From JAGPUQ01 sp050179115 (GTDB taxonomy: Bacteria > Pseudomonadota > Gammaproteobacteria > Pseudomonadales > Porticoccaceae), in the NCBI GenBank assembly GCA_050179115.1, contig JBFXFL010000052.1, forward strand, positions 1 to 16,092: 16,092 bases of DNA, read 5' to 3'. The position numbers were made by a program, and so were the translations under genes. Numbering within the stretch: the first letter of the stretch is position 1; the number at the start of each line of letters is the position of its first letter. Of the stretch, positions 7,362-16,092 are shown piece after piece. Under the pieces are notes generated by a model. It did no database searches. It was not told where the DNA came from and saw only the letters and a program-made list of their open reading frames with translations.

Positions 7362-8828
7362 ATGCATGACCTGACCCTTGTCCAGATGTGCCACGGCCTG
7401 GCGCGCCGGGACTTTTCCAGCGCCGAACTCACGCGCCATCTGCTGACCCGCGTCAAGGCGGCCAATCCGCACTACAACGCCTTCATTACCATCGGCGAAG
7501 AAAGGGCGCTGGCGCAGGCCGCCGCCGCCGACCAGCGCCGCGCGGCGGGCGATGCGCCGGCATTGTGCGGCCTGCCCATCGCTCACAAGGATATTTTCTG
7601 CACCCAGGGCCTGCGCACCAGCTGCGGCTCGCGCATGCTCGACAACTTCGTGCCACCCTACGACGCCACCGTGGTCGAGCGCTTTGCCGCCGCCGGCGCC
7701 GTGGTACTGGGCAAGACCAACATGGACGAGTTCGCCATGGGCTCGTCCAACGAGACCAGCTACTACGGTCCGGTCAAGAATCCCTGGGCCACCGACTGCG
7801 TCCCGGGCGGCTCCTCCGGCGGCTCGGCGGCGGCCTTGGCGGCGCGTCTGGTGCCGGGCGCCACCGCCTCGGATACCGGCGGCTCCATCCGCCAGCCGGC
7901 GGCGCTGTGCGGCGTCACCGGACTCAAGCCCACCTACGGCCGCGTGTCCCGCTGGGGCATGATCGCGTTTGCTTCCAGTCTCGACCAGGCCGGGCCCATG
8001 GCGCGCAGCGCCGAGGACGTGGCGCTGCTGCTCCAGGTCATGGCGGGCTTCGACGCGCGGGACTCCACCTGCCTCGACCGCCCCGTGCCGGATTACTGCG
8101 CGACCCTGGAACAACCGCTCGCGGGGCTGCGCATCGGCGTGCCGGAGGAGTATTTCGGCACCGGCCTCAACCCGGGCACCGAGCGCGCGGTGCGCGAGGC
8201 GCTCGCCGAATTCGTGCGCCAGGGCGCCCGCCTGGTGGCGATCAGCCTGCCCCATTCCGGACTTGCGGTGCCCGCCTACTATGTGATCGCGCCCGCCGAA
8301 GCCTCGGCCAACCTGTCGCGCTTCGACGGCGTGCGCTACGGCCACCGCTGCGCCGACCCGATCGATCTGCGCGACCTCTACATGCGCTCGCGGGCAGAAG
8401 GCTTCGGCGACGAGGTCAAACGCCGCATCCTGATCGGTACCTACTGCCTGTCCGCCGGCTACTACGACGCCTACTACAACAAGGCGCAGCAGGTACGGCG
8501 GCTGATCCGGCAGGATTTTCTCGACGCCTTCGCGAACGTCGACCTGATCCTGGGCCCCACCTGCCCCAACCCGGCCTTTGCGTTCGGCGCCAAGGGTGGC
8601 GATCCGGTGGCCATGTATCTCGAGGACATCTACACCATCGCCGCCAACCTCGCCGGGCTGCCGGCGCTGTCGGTGCCCTGCGGTCTGGTGGATGCCAAGC
8701 CCGTGGGCCTGCAGATCATCGGCAATTACTTCGACGAGGCGCGCATGCTGAACGCCGCCCATCGCTATCAATCGGCGACCGGCTGGCACCAACTGGCGCC
8801 GCCCGCGCTGGCGGAGGCCGCCGCATGA
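7362..8828 (+). CDS. gatA: Asp/Glu-tRNA amidotransferase subunit GatA
   Basis: A 488-residue amidase-signature enzyme. The Ser-cisSer-Lys triad is visible as Lys76 (in PIAHKDIF), Ser151 (in VPGGSSGGSAAA) and Ser175 (in SDTGGSIRQPA). GatA releases ammonia from glutamine (or asparagine) and passes it through a tunnel to GatB. Conserved blocks GKTNMDEFAMGSSNE, YGPVKNPW and KPTYGRVSRWGM leave little doubt that it is GatA rather than another amidase. The ATG at 7362 gives a standard N-terminus; no strong Shine-Dalgarno precedes it. It sits 54 bp after gatC, and its stop overlaps the gatB start (ATGA, 8825-8828). Confidence 0.97.
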   Translation: MHDLTLVQMCHGLARRDFSSAELTRHLLTRVKAANPHYNAFITIGEERALAQAAAADQRRAAGDAPALCGLPIAHKDIFCTQGLRTSCGSRMLDNFVPPYDATVVERFAAAGAVVLGKTNMDEFAMGSSNETSYYGPVKNPWATDCVPGGSSGGSAAALAARLVPGATASDTGGSIRQPAALCGVTGLKPTYGRVSRWGMIAFASSLDQAGPMARSAEDVALLLQVMAGFDARDSTCLDRPVPDYCATLEQPLAGLRIGVPEEYFGTGLNPGTERAVREALAEFVRQGARLVAISLPHSGLAVPAYYVIAPAEASANLSRFDGVRYGHRCADPIDLRDLYMRSRAEGFGDEVKRRILIGTYCLSAGYYDAYYNKAQQVRRLIRQDFLDAFANVDLILGPTCPNPAFAFGAKGGDPVAMYLEDIYTIAANLAGLPALSVPCGLVDAKPVGLQIIGNYFDEARMLNAAHRYQSATGWHQLAPPALAEAAA

Positions 8829-10267
8829 GCTGGGAAACCGTGATCGGACTCGAAGTCCACCTCCAGCTTGCCACCCGCTCCAAGCTGTTCTCCGGCGCCG
8901 CGACCGCGTTCGGCGCCGCGCCCAACACCCAGGCCTGCGCCATCGATCTGGCGCTGCCCGGCACCTTGCCGCTGCTGAACCGGGCCGCGGTCGAAATGGC
9001 GATCCGCTTCGGGCTCGCGGTCGATGCCGAGATCAACCCGGTGTCGGTGTTCGAGCGCAAGAACTACTTCTACCCCGACCTGCCCAAGGGCTACCAGACC
9101 ACCCAGCTCGCGCATCCCATCGTGGGGCCGGGCCATCTCGACATCGAGCTCGCCGACGGGCGCGAGAAGCGCATCCGCATCCACCACGCCCACCTGGAAG
9201 AGGACGCCGGCAAGTCGCTGCACGAGGACTTCCACGGCCTGTCGGGGATCGACCTCAACCGTGCCGGCACGCCGCTGATCGAGATCGTCACCGAGCCGGA
9301 CCTGCGCAGCGCCGAGGAAGCCGTCGCGTTCGCGAAGAAACTCCACGCCATCGTCACCGCGCTCGGCATCAGCGACGGTGACATGTCCCAGGGCTCGATG
9401 CGCTTCGATGTCAACGTCTCGGTGCGCCGCCCGGGAGAACCCCTGGGCACCCGCACCGAAACCAAGAACCTCAACTCGTTCCGGTTCATGGAGCGCGCCA
9501 TCGCCAAGGAGGTCGCGCGCCAGATCGGCGTTCTGGAGGACGGCGGCCGGGTGATCCAGGAAACCCGCCTCTACGACGGCGACACCGACAGCGCCCGCGC
9601 CATGCGCAGCAAGGAAGAGGCCAACGATTACCGCTACTTTCCCTGCCCGGACCTGTTGCCGGTGCATGTCGAGCCGGCCCTGATCGAACGCCTGCGCGCC
9701 ACCCAGCCGGAGCTGCCGGACACCCGCCGGGCGCGCTTCGTCACCGAGTACGGACTGTCCGACTACGACGCCGGCCAGCTCGCCGCCGACACGCCCACCG
9801 CGCACTACTTCGAGGCGGCGGCCAAGGCATCCGGCGATCCCAAGCTGGCCGCCAACTGGCTGATGGGCGAGATTGCCGCGCGCCTCAACAGTACCGAGAC
9901 GGCCATCGCCGCCTGCCCGGTGAGCCCGGCCCAGCTCGGCGGCTTGCTGCAACGGATTCTCGACCGCACCATCTCCAACGCCATTGCGCGCCAGGTGTTC
10001 GAGGCGCTCTGGAACGGCGCCAGCGACGCCGACACCGTGATCGCGGCCAAGGGACTGAAACAGGTCTCCGACAGCGGCGCCATCGCCGCCCTGGTCGAGC
10101 AGGTCCTGGCGGCCAACCCCAAACAGGTGGCTGACTACCGCGCCGCCGCGGACGACAAGAAAGCCAAGATGCTCGGCTTTTTCGTCGGTCAGGTCATGAA
10201 AGCCTCGGGCGGCAAGGTCAATCCCCAGCAGCTCAACGAGCTGCTCGCCACCAGGCTCAACGGATAA
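8825..10267 (+). CDS. gatB: Asp/Glu-tRNA amidotransferase subunit GatB
   Basis: A 480-residue protein with the GatB N-terminus VIGLEVHLQLATRSKLFSG, KNYFYPDLPKGYQ at 79-91, and the family signature IDLNRAGTPLIEIVTEPD at 142-159. The C-terminal third (about 330-480) is the helical YqeY-like tail that binds tRNA. GatB phosphorylates the glutamyl or aspartyl ester on the misacylated tRNA and amidates it with ammonia from GatA. The ATG overlaps the gatA stop by 4 bp, implying coupled translation. Having gatCAB implies that a non-discriminating GluRS or AspRS is encoded elsewhere; which tRNA is served cannot be told from here. Confidence 0.97.
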   Translation: MSWETVIGLEVHLQLATRSKLFSGAATAFGAAPNTQACAIDLALPGTLPLLNRAAVEMAIRFGLAVDAEINPVSVFERKNYFYPDLPKGYQTTQLAHPIVGPGHLDIELADGREKRIRIHHAHLEEDAGKSLHEDFHGLSGIDLNRAGTPLIEIVTEPDLRSAEEAVAFAKKLHAIVTALGISDGDMSQGSMRFDVNVSVRRPGEPLGTRTETKNLNSFRFMERAIAKEVARQIGVLEDGGRVIQETRLYDGDTDSARAMRSKEEANDYRYFPCPDLLPVHVEPALIERLRATQPELPDTRRARFVTEYGLSDYDAGQLAADTPTAHYFEAAAKASGDPKLAANWLMGEIAARLNSTETAIAACPVSPAQLGGLLQRILDRTISNAIARQVFEALWNGASDADTVIAAKGLKQVSDSGAIAALVEQVLAANPKQVADYRAAADDKKAKMLGFFVGQVMKASGGKVNPQQLNELLATRLNG

Positions 10268-10283
10268 TGCAGAGGACATCGCC

Positions 10284-10574
10284 ATGGCGTTGAAAAAAGA
10301 CAAGGTGCAGGTCATCGGCGAAGTCTTCGACGCGGCGCGGCTGCGCAGCTTCCTCGCCTATCAACCGCCCGCCGGCGTCGACCCCGACTACCATGTGCTG
10401 GAGAAAGCCTACCGGGGCATGGGCGCCGAGAATTTTGCGGACTTCCTGGCGCTGTTCATCGCCGCCGGCCGCAACCCGCGCGCCACCAATCCCGCCGGAC
10501 AAACGCTGGCCGAGGTGATCCGCGCGCAACGCCACGCCGAACCCTATCTGGCGGCGCTCGAGCGTCTTGCCTGA
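10284..10574 (+). CDS. Small protein resembling the PA4642 family, function unknown
   Basis: A 96-residue soluble protein with AGAGGA a few bases before its ATG, 16 bp after gatB and so probably co-transcribed. It begins MALKKDKVQVIGEVFDAARL, with a basic N-terminus, and continues with two helical stretches (LEKAYRGMGAENFADFLALFI and QTLAEVIRAQRHAEPYLAALE). The start and size recall the gammaproteobacterial family named after Pseudomonas PA4642, recognised from memory only. There is no signal peptide, membrane segment, cysteine pair or catalytic motif. Coding bias and spacing support a real gene; no function can be assigned. Confidence 0.78.
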   Translation: MALKKDKVQVIGEVFDAARLRSFLAYQPPAGVDPDYHVLEKAYRGMGAENFADFLALFIAAGRNPRATNPAGQTLAEVIRAQRHAEPYLAALERLA

Positions 10575-10633
10575 GCCGCGCGCCGCCGGCCGCTTCCCCA
10601 TCCTGAAACCCGCAACTCACTGAGGAATCCACC

Positions 10634-12718
<2,085 letters not shown>

Positions 12719-12737
12719 CTTTTTTGTTTGCGGCCCG

Positions 12738-12807
12738 CAACAACGCCACGCCGGCCGGCGACCGTCAGCCTCGCCTGACGGCCCAGCGGTGCCGGCAGGC
12801 GTTGTTG
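12738..12807. repeat. Nested inverted repeat between the beta-oxidation gene and hsdR
   Basis: The outer arms are perfect 10-bp inverted copies: CAACAACGCC at 12738-12747 and GGCGTTGTTG at 12798-12807. After a small internal loop they continue as GCCGGC at 12750-12755 pairing with GCCGGC at 12791-12796. A self-complementary 12-mer CGCCGGCCGGCG occupies 12749-12760. Inside lies a separate hairpin, CCGTCAG (12762-12768) and CTGACGG (12775-12781), with a 6-base loop. No T-run follows on the plus strand. It could be a factor-assisted terminator, an mRNA-stabilising structure, or a remnant at the edge of the inserted restriction locus; the sequence alone does not decide. Confidence 0.6.
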
Positions 12808-12822
12808 GCGTAGGAGCGCGCA

Positions 12823-15363
12823 ATGCCCGAAAAAGAAGCCACCGCCCGCATCAAGATCAACCGGCTGCTGGAAGCGGCCGGCTGGCGCTTCTTCGCCGAC
12901 GGCGCGCTACCGGCCAATATCAGGCTTGAGCCCGGCGTCGCGCTCAAGTCCCACGATCTCGACGCGCTGGGCAACGACTTCGAGACCACCGGCAAAGGCT
13001 TCGTCGATTTCCTGCTGCTCGACGCCAAGGGCTTTCCGCTGCTGGTGCTGGAGGCCAAGGCCGAAACCAAAAATCCTCTGGTCGGCAAGGAGCAGGCGCG
13101 CAAATACGCCCGCGCGCAGAACTGCCGCTTCGTGATTCTCTCCAACGGCAACCTGCATTACTTCTGGGATCTGGAGCGCGGCAACCCTTACGTCATCACC
13201 GCGTTCCCGACGCCCGAATCCGTCACCGGCTACCAGAAAGTCACGCCGAACCCGGCGCGGCTGACGGACGAAAAAGTCGGCGACGACTACATCGTCCTGA
13301 CCCAGCGCCCAACTTACGCAGCCGAGGCCGGCTGGAAGAACGCGGCCGAGCGCCCGGCCTACATCCAGGCCAACAAGCTGCGCTTTCTGCGGCCCTACCA
13401 GCTCCAGGCCATCCATGCCCTGCAACGGGCGGTCGGCGAGGGCAGGGACCGCTTCCTGTTCGAGATGGCCACCGGCACCGGCAAGACCCTCACCGCCGCC
13501 GCCATCATCAAGCTGTACCTGCGCTCCGGCAACGCCCGGCGGGTGTTGTTTCTGGTCGATCGCCTCGAACTCGAAGACCAGGCCAAAAAGGCCTTTGCGG
13601 GCCTGTTGTCTGCCGACTTCCAGACTGTCATCTATAAAGAAAACCGCGACGACTGGCGCCGCGCCGAGATCGTCGTCACCACCGTCCAGTCGCTGCTGTT
13701 CAACAACAAATACCAGCGCCTGTTCTCGCCGACCGACTTCGATCTGGTGATCTCGGACGAGGCGCACCGCTCCATCGGCGGCAACGCCCGCGCCGTGTTC
13801 GATTACTTCGTCGGCGACAAACTCGGCCTCACCGCCACGCCGCGCGACTACCTGCGCCGTTTCGACAGCGCCCAGCCGGGCAGCCGCGATCCGCGTGAGG
13901 CCGAACGCCGCCTGCTGCTGGACACCTATCGCACCTTCGGCTGCGAATCGGGTCAGCCCACGTTCCGCTACTCGCTGCTCGACGGCGTGAAGGACGGCTA
14001 CCTGGTCAACCCCACCGTGGTCGACGCCCGCACCGACATCACCACCGAGCTGCTTTCGGAAGAGGGCTTCATCGTCACGGTCACCGACGACACCGGCGAG
14101 GACCAGCAGGAGGCCTTCAAGCAGCGCGAGTTCGAGAAACGCTTTTTCTCCGACGCCACCAACCAGCTTTTCTGCAAGACCTTTCTGGAACACGCCCTGC
14201 GCGATCCGGTCAGCGGCGAGATCGGCAAGTCCATCGTGTTTGCCGTCAGCCAGCACCACGCCGCCAAGCTGGCGCAGATCCTCAACCAGATGGCCGACCG
14301 CATGTTTCCCGGCAAGTACCAGTCGGATTTTGCCGTGCAGGTCACGTCACAGATTCAGGACGCCCAGCAGTTCACCATCAACTTTGCCAACAACAACCTG
14401 CTCGGCGCCGGCAATTTCATCCCCGCCTACAAGACCAGCAAGGCGCGGGTGTGCGTGACCGTGGGCATGATGACCACCGGCTACGACTGCACCGACATCC
14501 TGAATCTGGGCCTGTTTCGCCCCATCTTCTCGCCCACCGACTTCATCCAGATCAAGGGCCGCGGCACCCGCAAGCACGACTTTCGCGAGCAACTGTTCGA
14601 CGACGCCATCAAGGCCGGCGTCACCCGGCCCGAGAAAACCGCCTTCAAGCTGTTCGACTTTTTTGCCAACTGCGAATACTTCGAGACCGAGTTCAATTAC
14701 GACGAGGTGCTGAAGCTGCCGCGCCCCCGCATGCACAGCGTCGACGACGACCGTGATACCGGTACGGTGACCTACGAAGGCAACTACGAGCACCTGGGCA
14801 GCGACATCCTGGCCGGCATCAAGCAAGAGACCATCGGACCCGACGGCATGAAGATCGACCGCATGTTCTTCGCGCGCTTCGAGGACACCGTGCGCGAGAA
14901 CGCCGACATCGTCGCCGCCGTGGAGGCCGGGCACTGGGATCAGGTGATCGACTACGTCAACCGCGAGGTCTTCGACAAGCCCGAGGAGTTCTACAGCCTC
15001 GACAAGCTGCGCCGGGCCGCCGCCGTGGATCGTCGCCTCACGCTGCGCGAGATTCTCGAAAAGATCTTCGGCCTGATCCCGCGTTTCAAATCCAGGGACG
15101 AGCTGGTGGAGGAGGAGTTCGCCAAGTTCGTCGCCGACGCCAAGCCCGGCGAGGCCGCCGCCATGCCGGCCATCAAGACCTACTTCAAGGCCTACGTCAG
15201 CAGCGGCCAGATCCGCGACATCATCGACCGCAAGGACTTCACCGTCCTGGCCACCCACCCCATGTTCTGCACCCGCGACTTCAAGGCGGTGCCGGCCAGG
15301 TACCGCGCGCTGGTGCCGGAATACGTCAAGGACTATGTCTCGCTCAACCAGTTCGCGCCATGA
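12823..15363 (+). CDS. hsdR: Type I restriction endonuclease subunit R (HsdR)
   Basis: An 846-residue restriction and translocation subunit. The N-terminal nuclease domain has Asp62 in FVDFLLL and Glu77-Ala-Lys79 in LVLEAKAE, the PD-(D/E)xK pattern. The SF2 helicase motor follows: LRPYQLQAI near 189, Walker A ATGTGKT at 216-222, DEAH at 312-315, TATP at 337-340, and motif VI QIKGRGTRKHD in the second RecA lobe. The last 150 or so residues resemble the EcoEI-type R C-terminal domain that docks on the methylase. With HsdM and HsdS it translocates unmodified DNA and cuts it away from the recognition site. TAGGAG six bases before the ATG is a strong Shine-Dalgarno. The reading frame is intact. 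hsdM begins about 600 bp downstream, with a toxin-antitoxin pair between. Confidence 0.95.
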   Translation: MPEKEATARIKINRLLEAAGWRFFADGALPANIRLEPGVALKSHDLDALGNDFETTGKGFVDFLLLDAKGFPLLVLEAKAETKNPLVGKEQARKYARAQNCRFVILSNGNLHYFWDLERGNPYVITAFPTPESVTGYQKVTPNPARLTDEKVGDDYIVLTQRPTYAAEAGWKNAAERPAYIQANKLRFLRPYQLQAIHALQRAVGEGRDRFLFEMATGTGKTLTAAAIIKLYLRSGNARRVLFLVDRLELEDQAKKAFAGLLSADFQTVIYKENRDDWRRAEIVVTTVQSLLFNNKYQRLFSPTDFDLVISDEAHRSIGGNARAVFDYFVGDKLGLTATPRDYLRRFDSAQPGSRDPREAERRLLLDTYRTFGCESGQPTFRYSLLDGVKDGYLVNPTVVDARTDITTELLSEEGFIVTVTDDTGEDQQEAFKQREFEKRFFSDATNQLFCKTFLEHALRDPVSGEIGKSIVFAVSQHHAAKLAQILNQMADRMFPGKYQSDFAVQVTSQIQDAQQFTINFANNNLLGAGNFIPAYKTSKARVCVTVGMMTTGYDCTDILNLGLFRPIFSPTDFIQIKGRGTRKHDFREQLFDDAIKAGVTRPEKTAFKLFDFFANCEYFETEFNYDEVLKLPRPRMHSVDDDRDTGTVTYEGNYEHLGSDILAGIKQETIGPDGMKIDRMFFARFEDTVRENADIVAAVEAGHWDQVIDYVNREVFDKPEEFYSLDKLRRAAAVDRRLTLREILEKIFGLIPRFKSRDELVEEEFAKFVADAKPGEAAAMPAIKTYFKAYVSSGQIRDIIDRKDFTVLATHPMFCTRDFKAVPARYRALVPEYVKDYVSLNQFAP

Positions 15364-15392
15364 AAGTGCGGCGGCCGGCGACAGGCGAGGGT

Positions 15393-15419
15393 GCGGCGCA
15401 AGAATCGGGGTCGCGCCGC
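15393..15419 (+). other. Hairpin downstream of hsdR
   Basis: GCGGCGC at 15393-15399 and GCGCCGC at 15413-15419 are perfect inverted 7-mers around a 13-base loop, about 30 bp after the hsdR stop. No T-run follows, so it is not a classical intrinsic terminator. In such GC-rich DNA a short stem of this kind could also arise by chance. If functional it would partly separate hsdR transcription from the toxin-antitoxin pair. Confidence 0.3.
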
Positions 15420-15433
15420 CACGGCATCCGGCG

Positions 15434-15456
15434 TAGACTGATGTCAACGACATTGA
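15434..15456 (+). promoter_or_regulatory. Candidate promoter and operator of the toxin-antitoxin pair
   Basis: TAGACT at 15434-15439 could serve as a weak -10 element. Just downstream are two overlapping dyads: ATGTC-AAC-GACAT (15441-15453), a perfect 5-bp inverted repeat with a 3-base centre, and TCAA-CGACA-TTGA (15444-15456). Ribbon-helix-helix antitoxins usually bind short palindromes at their own promoters, and this site lies 20-35 bp before the antitoxin ATG. The local sequence is noticeably less GC-rich than its surroundings. No good -35 was found. Confidence 0.4.
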
Positions 15457-15475
15457 TTGAACTGCGGGGGCTGCC

Positions 15476-15697
15476 ATGAGCCAGATCACTGCCCGGCTGC
15501 CGGATGAGCTGGTGGCCGAACTGGACCACGCCGCCAGGCAGCTTCGGCGCACGCGCGCCGAACTGGTCCGCCAGGCCGTCGAATACTATCTGGACGATTT
15601 CGAGGACATTTCCCGCGCCATCGAGGTGCTCAAGGACCCCGCCGATCCGGTGCTCGACTGGGAAAGCGCCAGGCGCGATCTGATCGACCAACCGTGA
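15476..15697 (+). CDS. Ribbon-helix-helix antitoxin (RelB/ParD/CopG type)
   Basis: A 73-residue protein whose N-terminus fits the ribbon-helix-helix fold: a beta strand ITARLP (4-9), then helix DELVAELDHAARQL, a turn RRTRA, and helix ELVRQAVEYYLDDF. The acidic C-terminal half (FEDISRAIEVLKDPADPVLDWESARRDL) is the part that would wrap the toxin. Such antitoxins neutralise the partner toxin and repress their own operon. A run of five G about 5 bases before the ATG is the likely ribosome-binding site. Its stop overlaps the toxin GTG start. It sits between hsdR and hsdM, so its operator may also influence hsdM transcription. Confidence 0.88.
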   Translation: MSQITARLPDELVAELDHAARQLRRTRAELVRQAVEYYLDDFEDISRAIEVLKDPADPVLDWESARRDLIDQP

Positions 15698-15948
15698 CCT
15701 ATGCGGTCCACATCAAGCGCAGCGCCGCCAAGGCGCTGCAAACCATCGCCCGGGATGAGCGCCTGCGCCTGATCGAGGCCATCGACCGGCTCGCGGACAA
15801 TCCCGGCGCCGGCAGCGTGCTCAAGGGGGAGTTCTCCGGCCTGCGCCGCCTGCGGGTCGGCAATTACCGCATCGTCTACGAAGTCCAGGCGCAGCAACTG
15901 GTGGTGCTGGTCGTGCGCATCGGGCACCGTCGCGACATTTACCGCTGA
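15694..15948 (+). CDS. RelE/ParE superfamily toxin
   Basis: An 84-residue basic protein starting with GTG; the overlap GTGA with the antitoxin stop (15694-15697) fixes this start. The family pattern is clear: YAVHIKRSAAKAL at the N-terminus, LADNP near 33-37, LKGEFSGLRRLRVGNYRIVYEV at 43-64, and a terminal VRIGHRRDIYR. Arg52, Arg54, Arg59 and Arg75 with His78-Arg79 are plausible functional residues. RelE-type members cut mRNA on the ribosome, whereas ParE members inhibit gyrase; this one looks closer to RelE by eye, but the target is not proven. hsdM starts 13 bp after its stop, so the two are probably co-transcribed. Confidence 0.88.
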   Translation: MTYAVHIKRSAAKALQTIARDERLRLIEAIDRLADNPGAGSVLKGEFSGLRRLRVGNYRIVYEVQAQQLVVLVVRIGHRRDIYR

Positions 15949-15961
15949 AGATCGGATTCCC

Positions 15962-16092
15962 ATGCTCGACACCGCCACCAAACGCCGCATCGACACCGCC
16001 CGCGACATCCTGGTCGGCAAGGTGCCCGACCCCAAGTCCCAGGTCGAGCAGATCACCATCGCGCTGATCTACAAGTTCATGGACGACATGGA
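15962..16092 (+). CDS. hsdM: Type I methyltransferase subunit M (HsdM), 5' end only
   Basis: The frame opens at the ATG at 15962 and runs off the right edge after 43 codons. The visible N-terminus, MLDTATKRRIDTARDILVGK followed by VPDPKSQVEQITIALIYKFM, matches the N-terminal helical domain of type I HsdM subunits as I know them. The SAM-binding and NPPF catalytic motifs lie outside the window. HsdM adds the protective N6-methyladenine mark with HsdS and forms the restriction complex with HsdR. A GGA lies about 7 bases upstream of the ATG. Close linkage to hsdR supports the assignment. Confidence 0.88.
   Translation, partial: MLDTATKRRIDTARDILVGKVPDPKSQVEQITIALIYKFMDDM

Noticed and set aside
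7388..10267. A plus-strand frame open for 959 codons that would look like a long fusion ending in GatB
   Set aside because: Its first part reads gatA in the wrong frame and gives low-complexity Arg/Gly/Pro-rich sequence; only the part from 8825 is a real protein, GatB.
12720..12725. Run of six T after the beta-oxidation gene as an intrinsic terminator
   Set aside because: No stable hairpin lies immediately upstream of the T-run; the inverted repeats are downstream of it.
12738..12807. Integron attC site
   Set aside because: The imperfect stem with an unpaired base is reminiscent, but the ends do not fit the RYYYAAC / GTTRRRY core consensus, and no integrase or cassette array is present.
12823..16092. 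A novel defence system rather than a type I RM locus
   Set aside because: HsdR has the standard nuclease, motor and C-terminal regions, and the following gene has the standard HsdM N-terminus; only the inserted toxin-antitoxin pair is unusual.

Overview
The window is a GC-rich, densely packed bacterial chromosome segment. The order yhdP - rng - maf - mreD - mreC - mreB (minus strand), divergent from gatC - gatA - gatB (plus strand), is the arrangement known around mreB in Pseudomonas and many other gammaproteobacteria. The protein sequences agree, so I infer a high-GC gammaproteobacterium; nothing seen fixes the genus. No rRNA, tRNA, CRISPR array, transposase or integrase was found.

Left block (1-6856, minus strand): an envelope and growth cluster. 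mreB, mreC and mreD encode the rod-shape elongation scaffold. maf (yhdE family nucleotide pyrophosphatase), rng (RNase G) and a large AsmA-like inner-membrane protein of the YhdP family follow. The YhdP gene runs off the left edge. mreC/mreD, mreD/maf and maf/rng overlap, which suggests one transcript with coupled translation. A four-copy 18-bp tandem repeat spans the rng stop codon and duplicates its last five codons plus the stop.

Middle block (7020-12718, plus strand): gatCAB encodes the tRNA-dependent amidotransferase for Gln-tRNA and/or Asn-tRNA. It is followed by a small protein resembling the uncharacterised PA4642 family and by a two-domain beta-oxidation enzyme (enoyl-CoA hydratase plus 3-hydroxyacyl-CoA dehydrogenase) with no thiolase beside it.

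Right block (12738-16092, plus strand): accessory DNA. A nested inverted-repeat structure separates the beta-oxidation gene from a type I restriction-modification locus. That locus consists of hsdR (complete), a ribbon-helix-helix antitoxin and RelE/ParE-like toxin pair, then the start of hsdM at the right edge. hsdS is presumably beyond it. The toxin-antitoxin pair between the R and M genes is the most notable arrangement here. I did not find a clearly undescribed system; every complete gene falls in or near a recognisable family.
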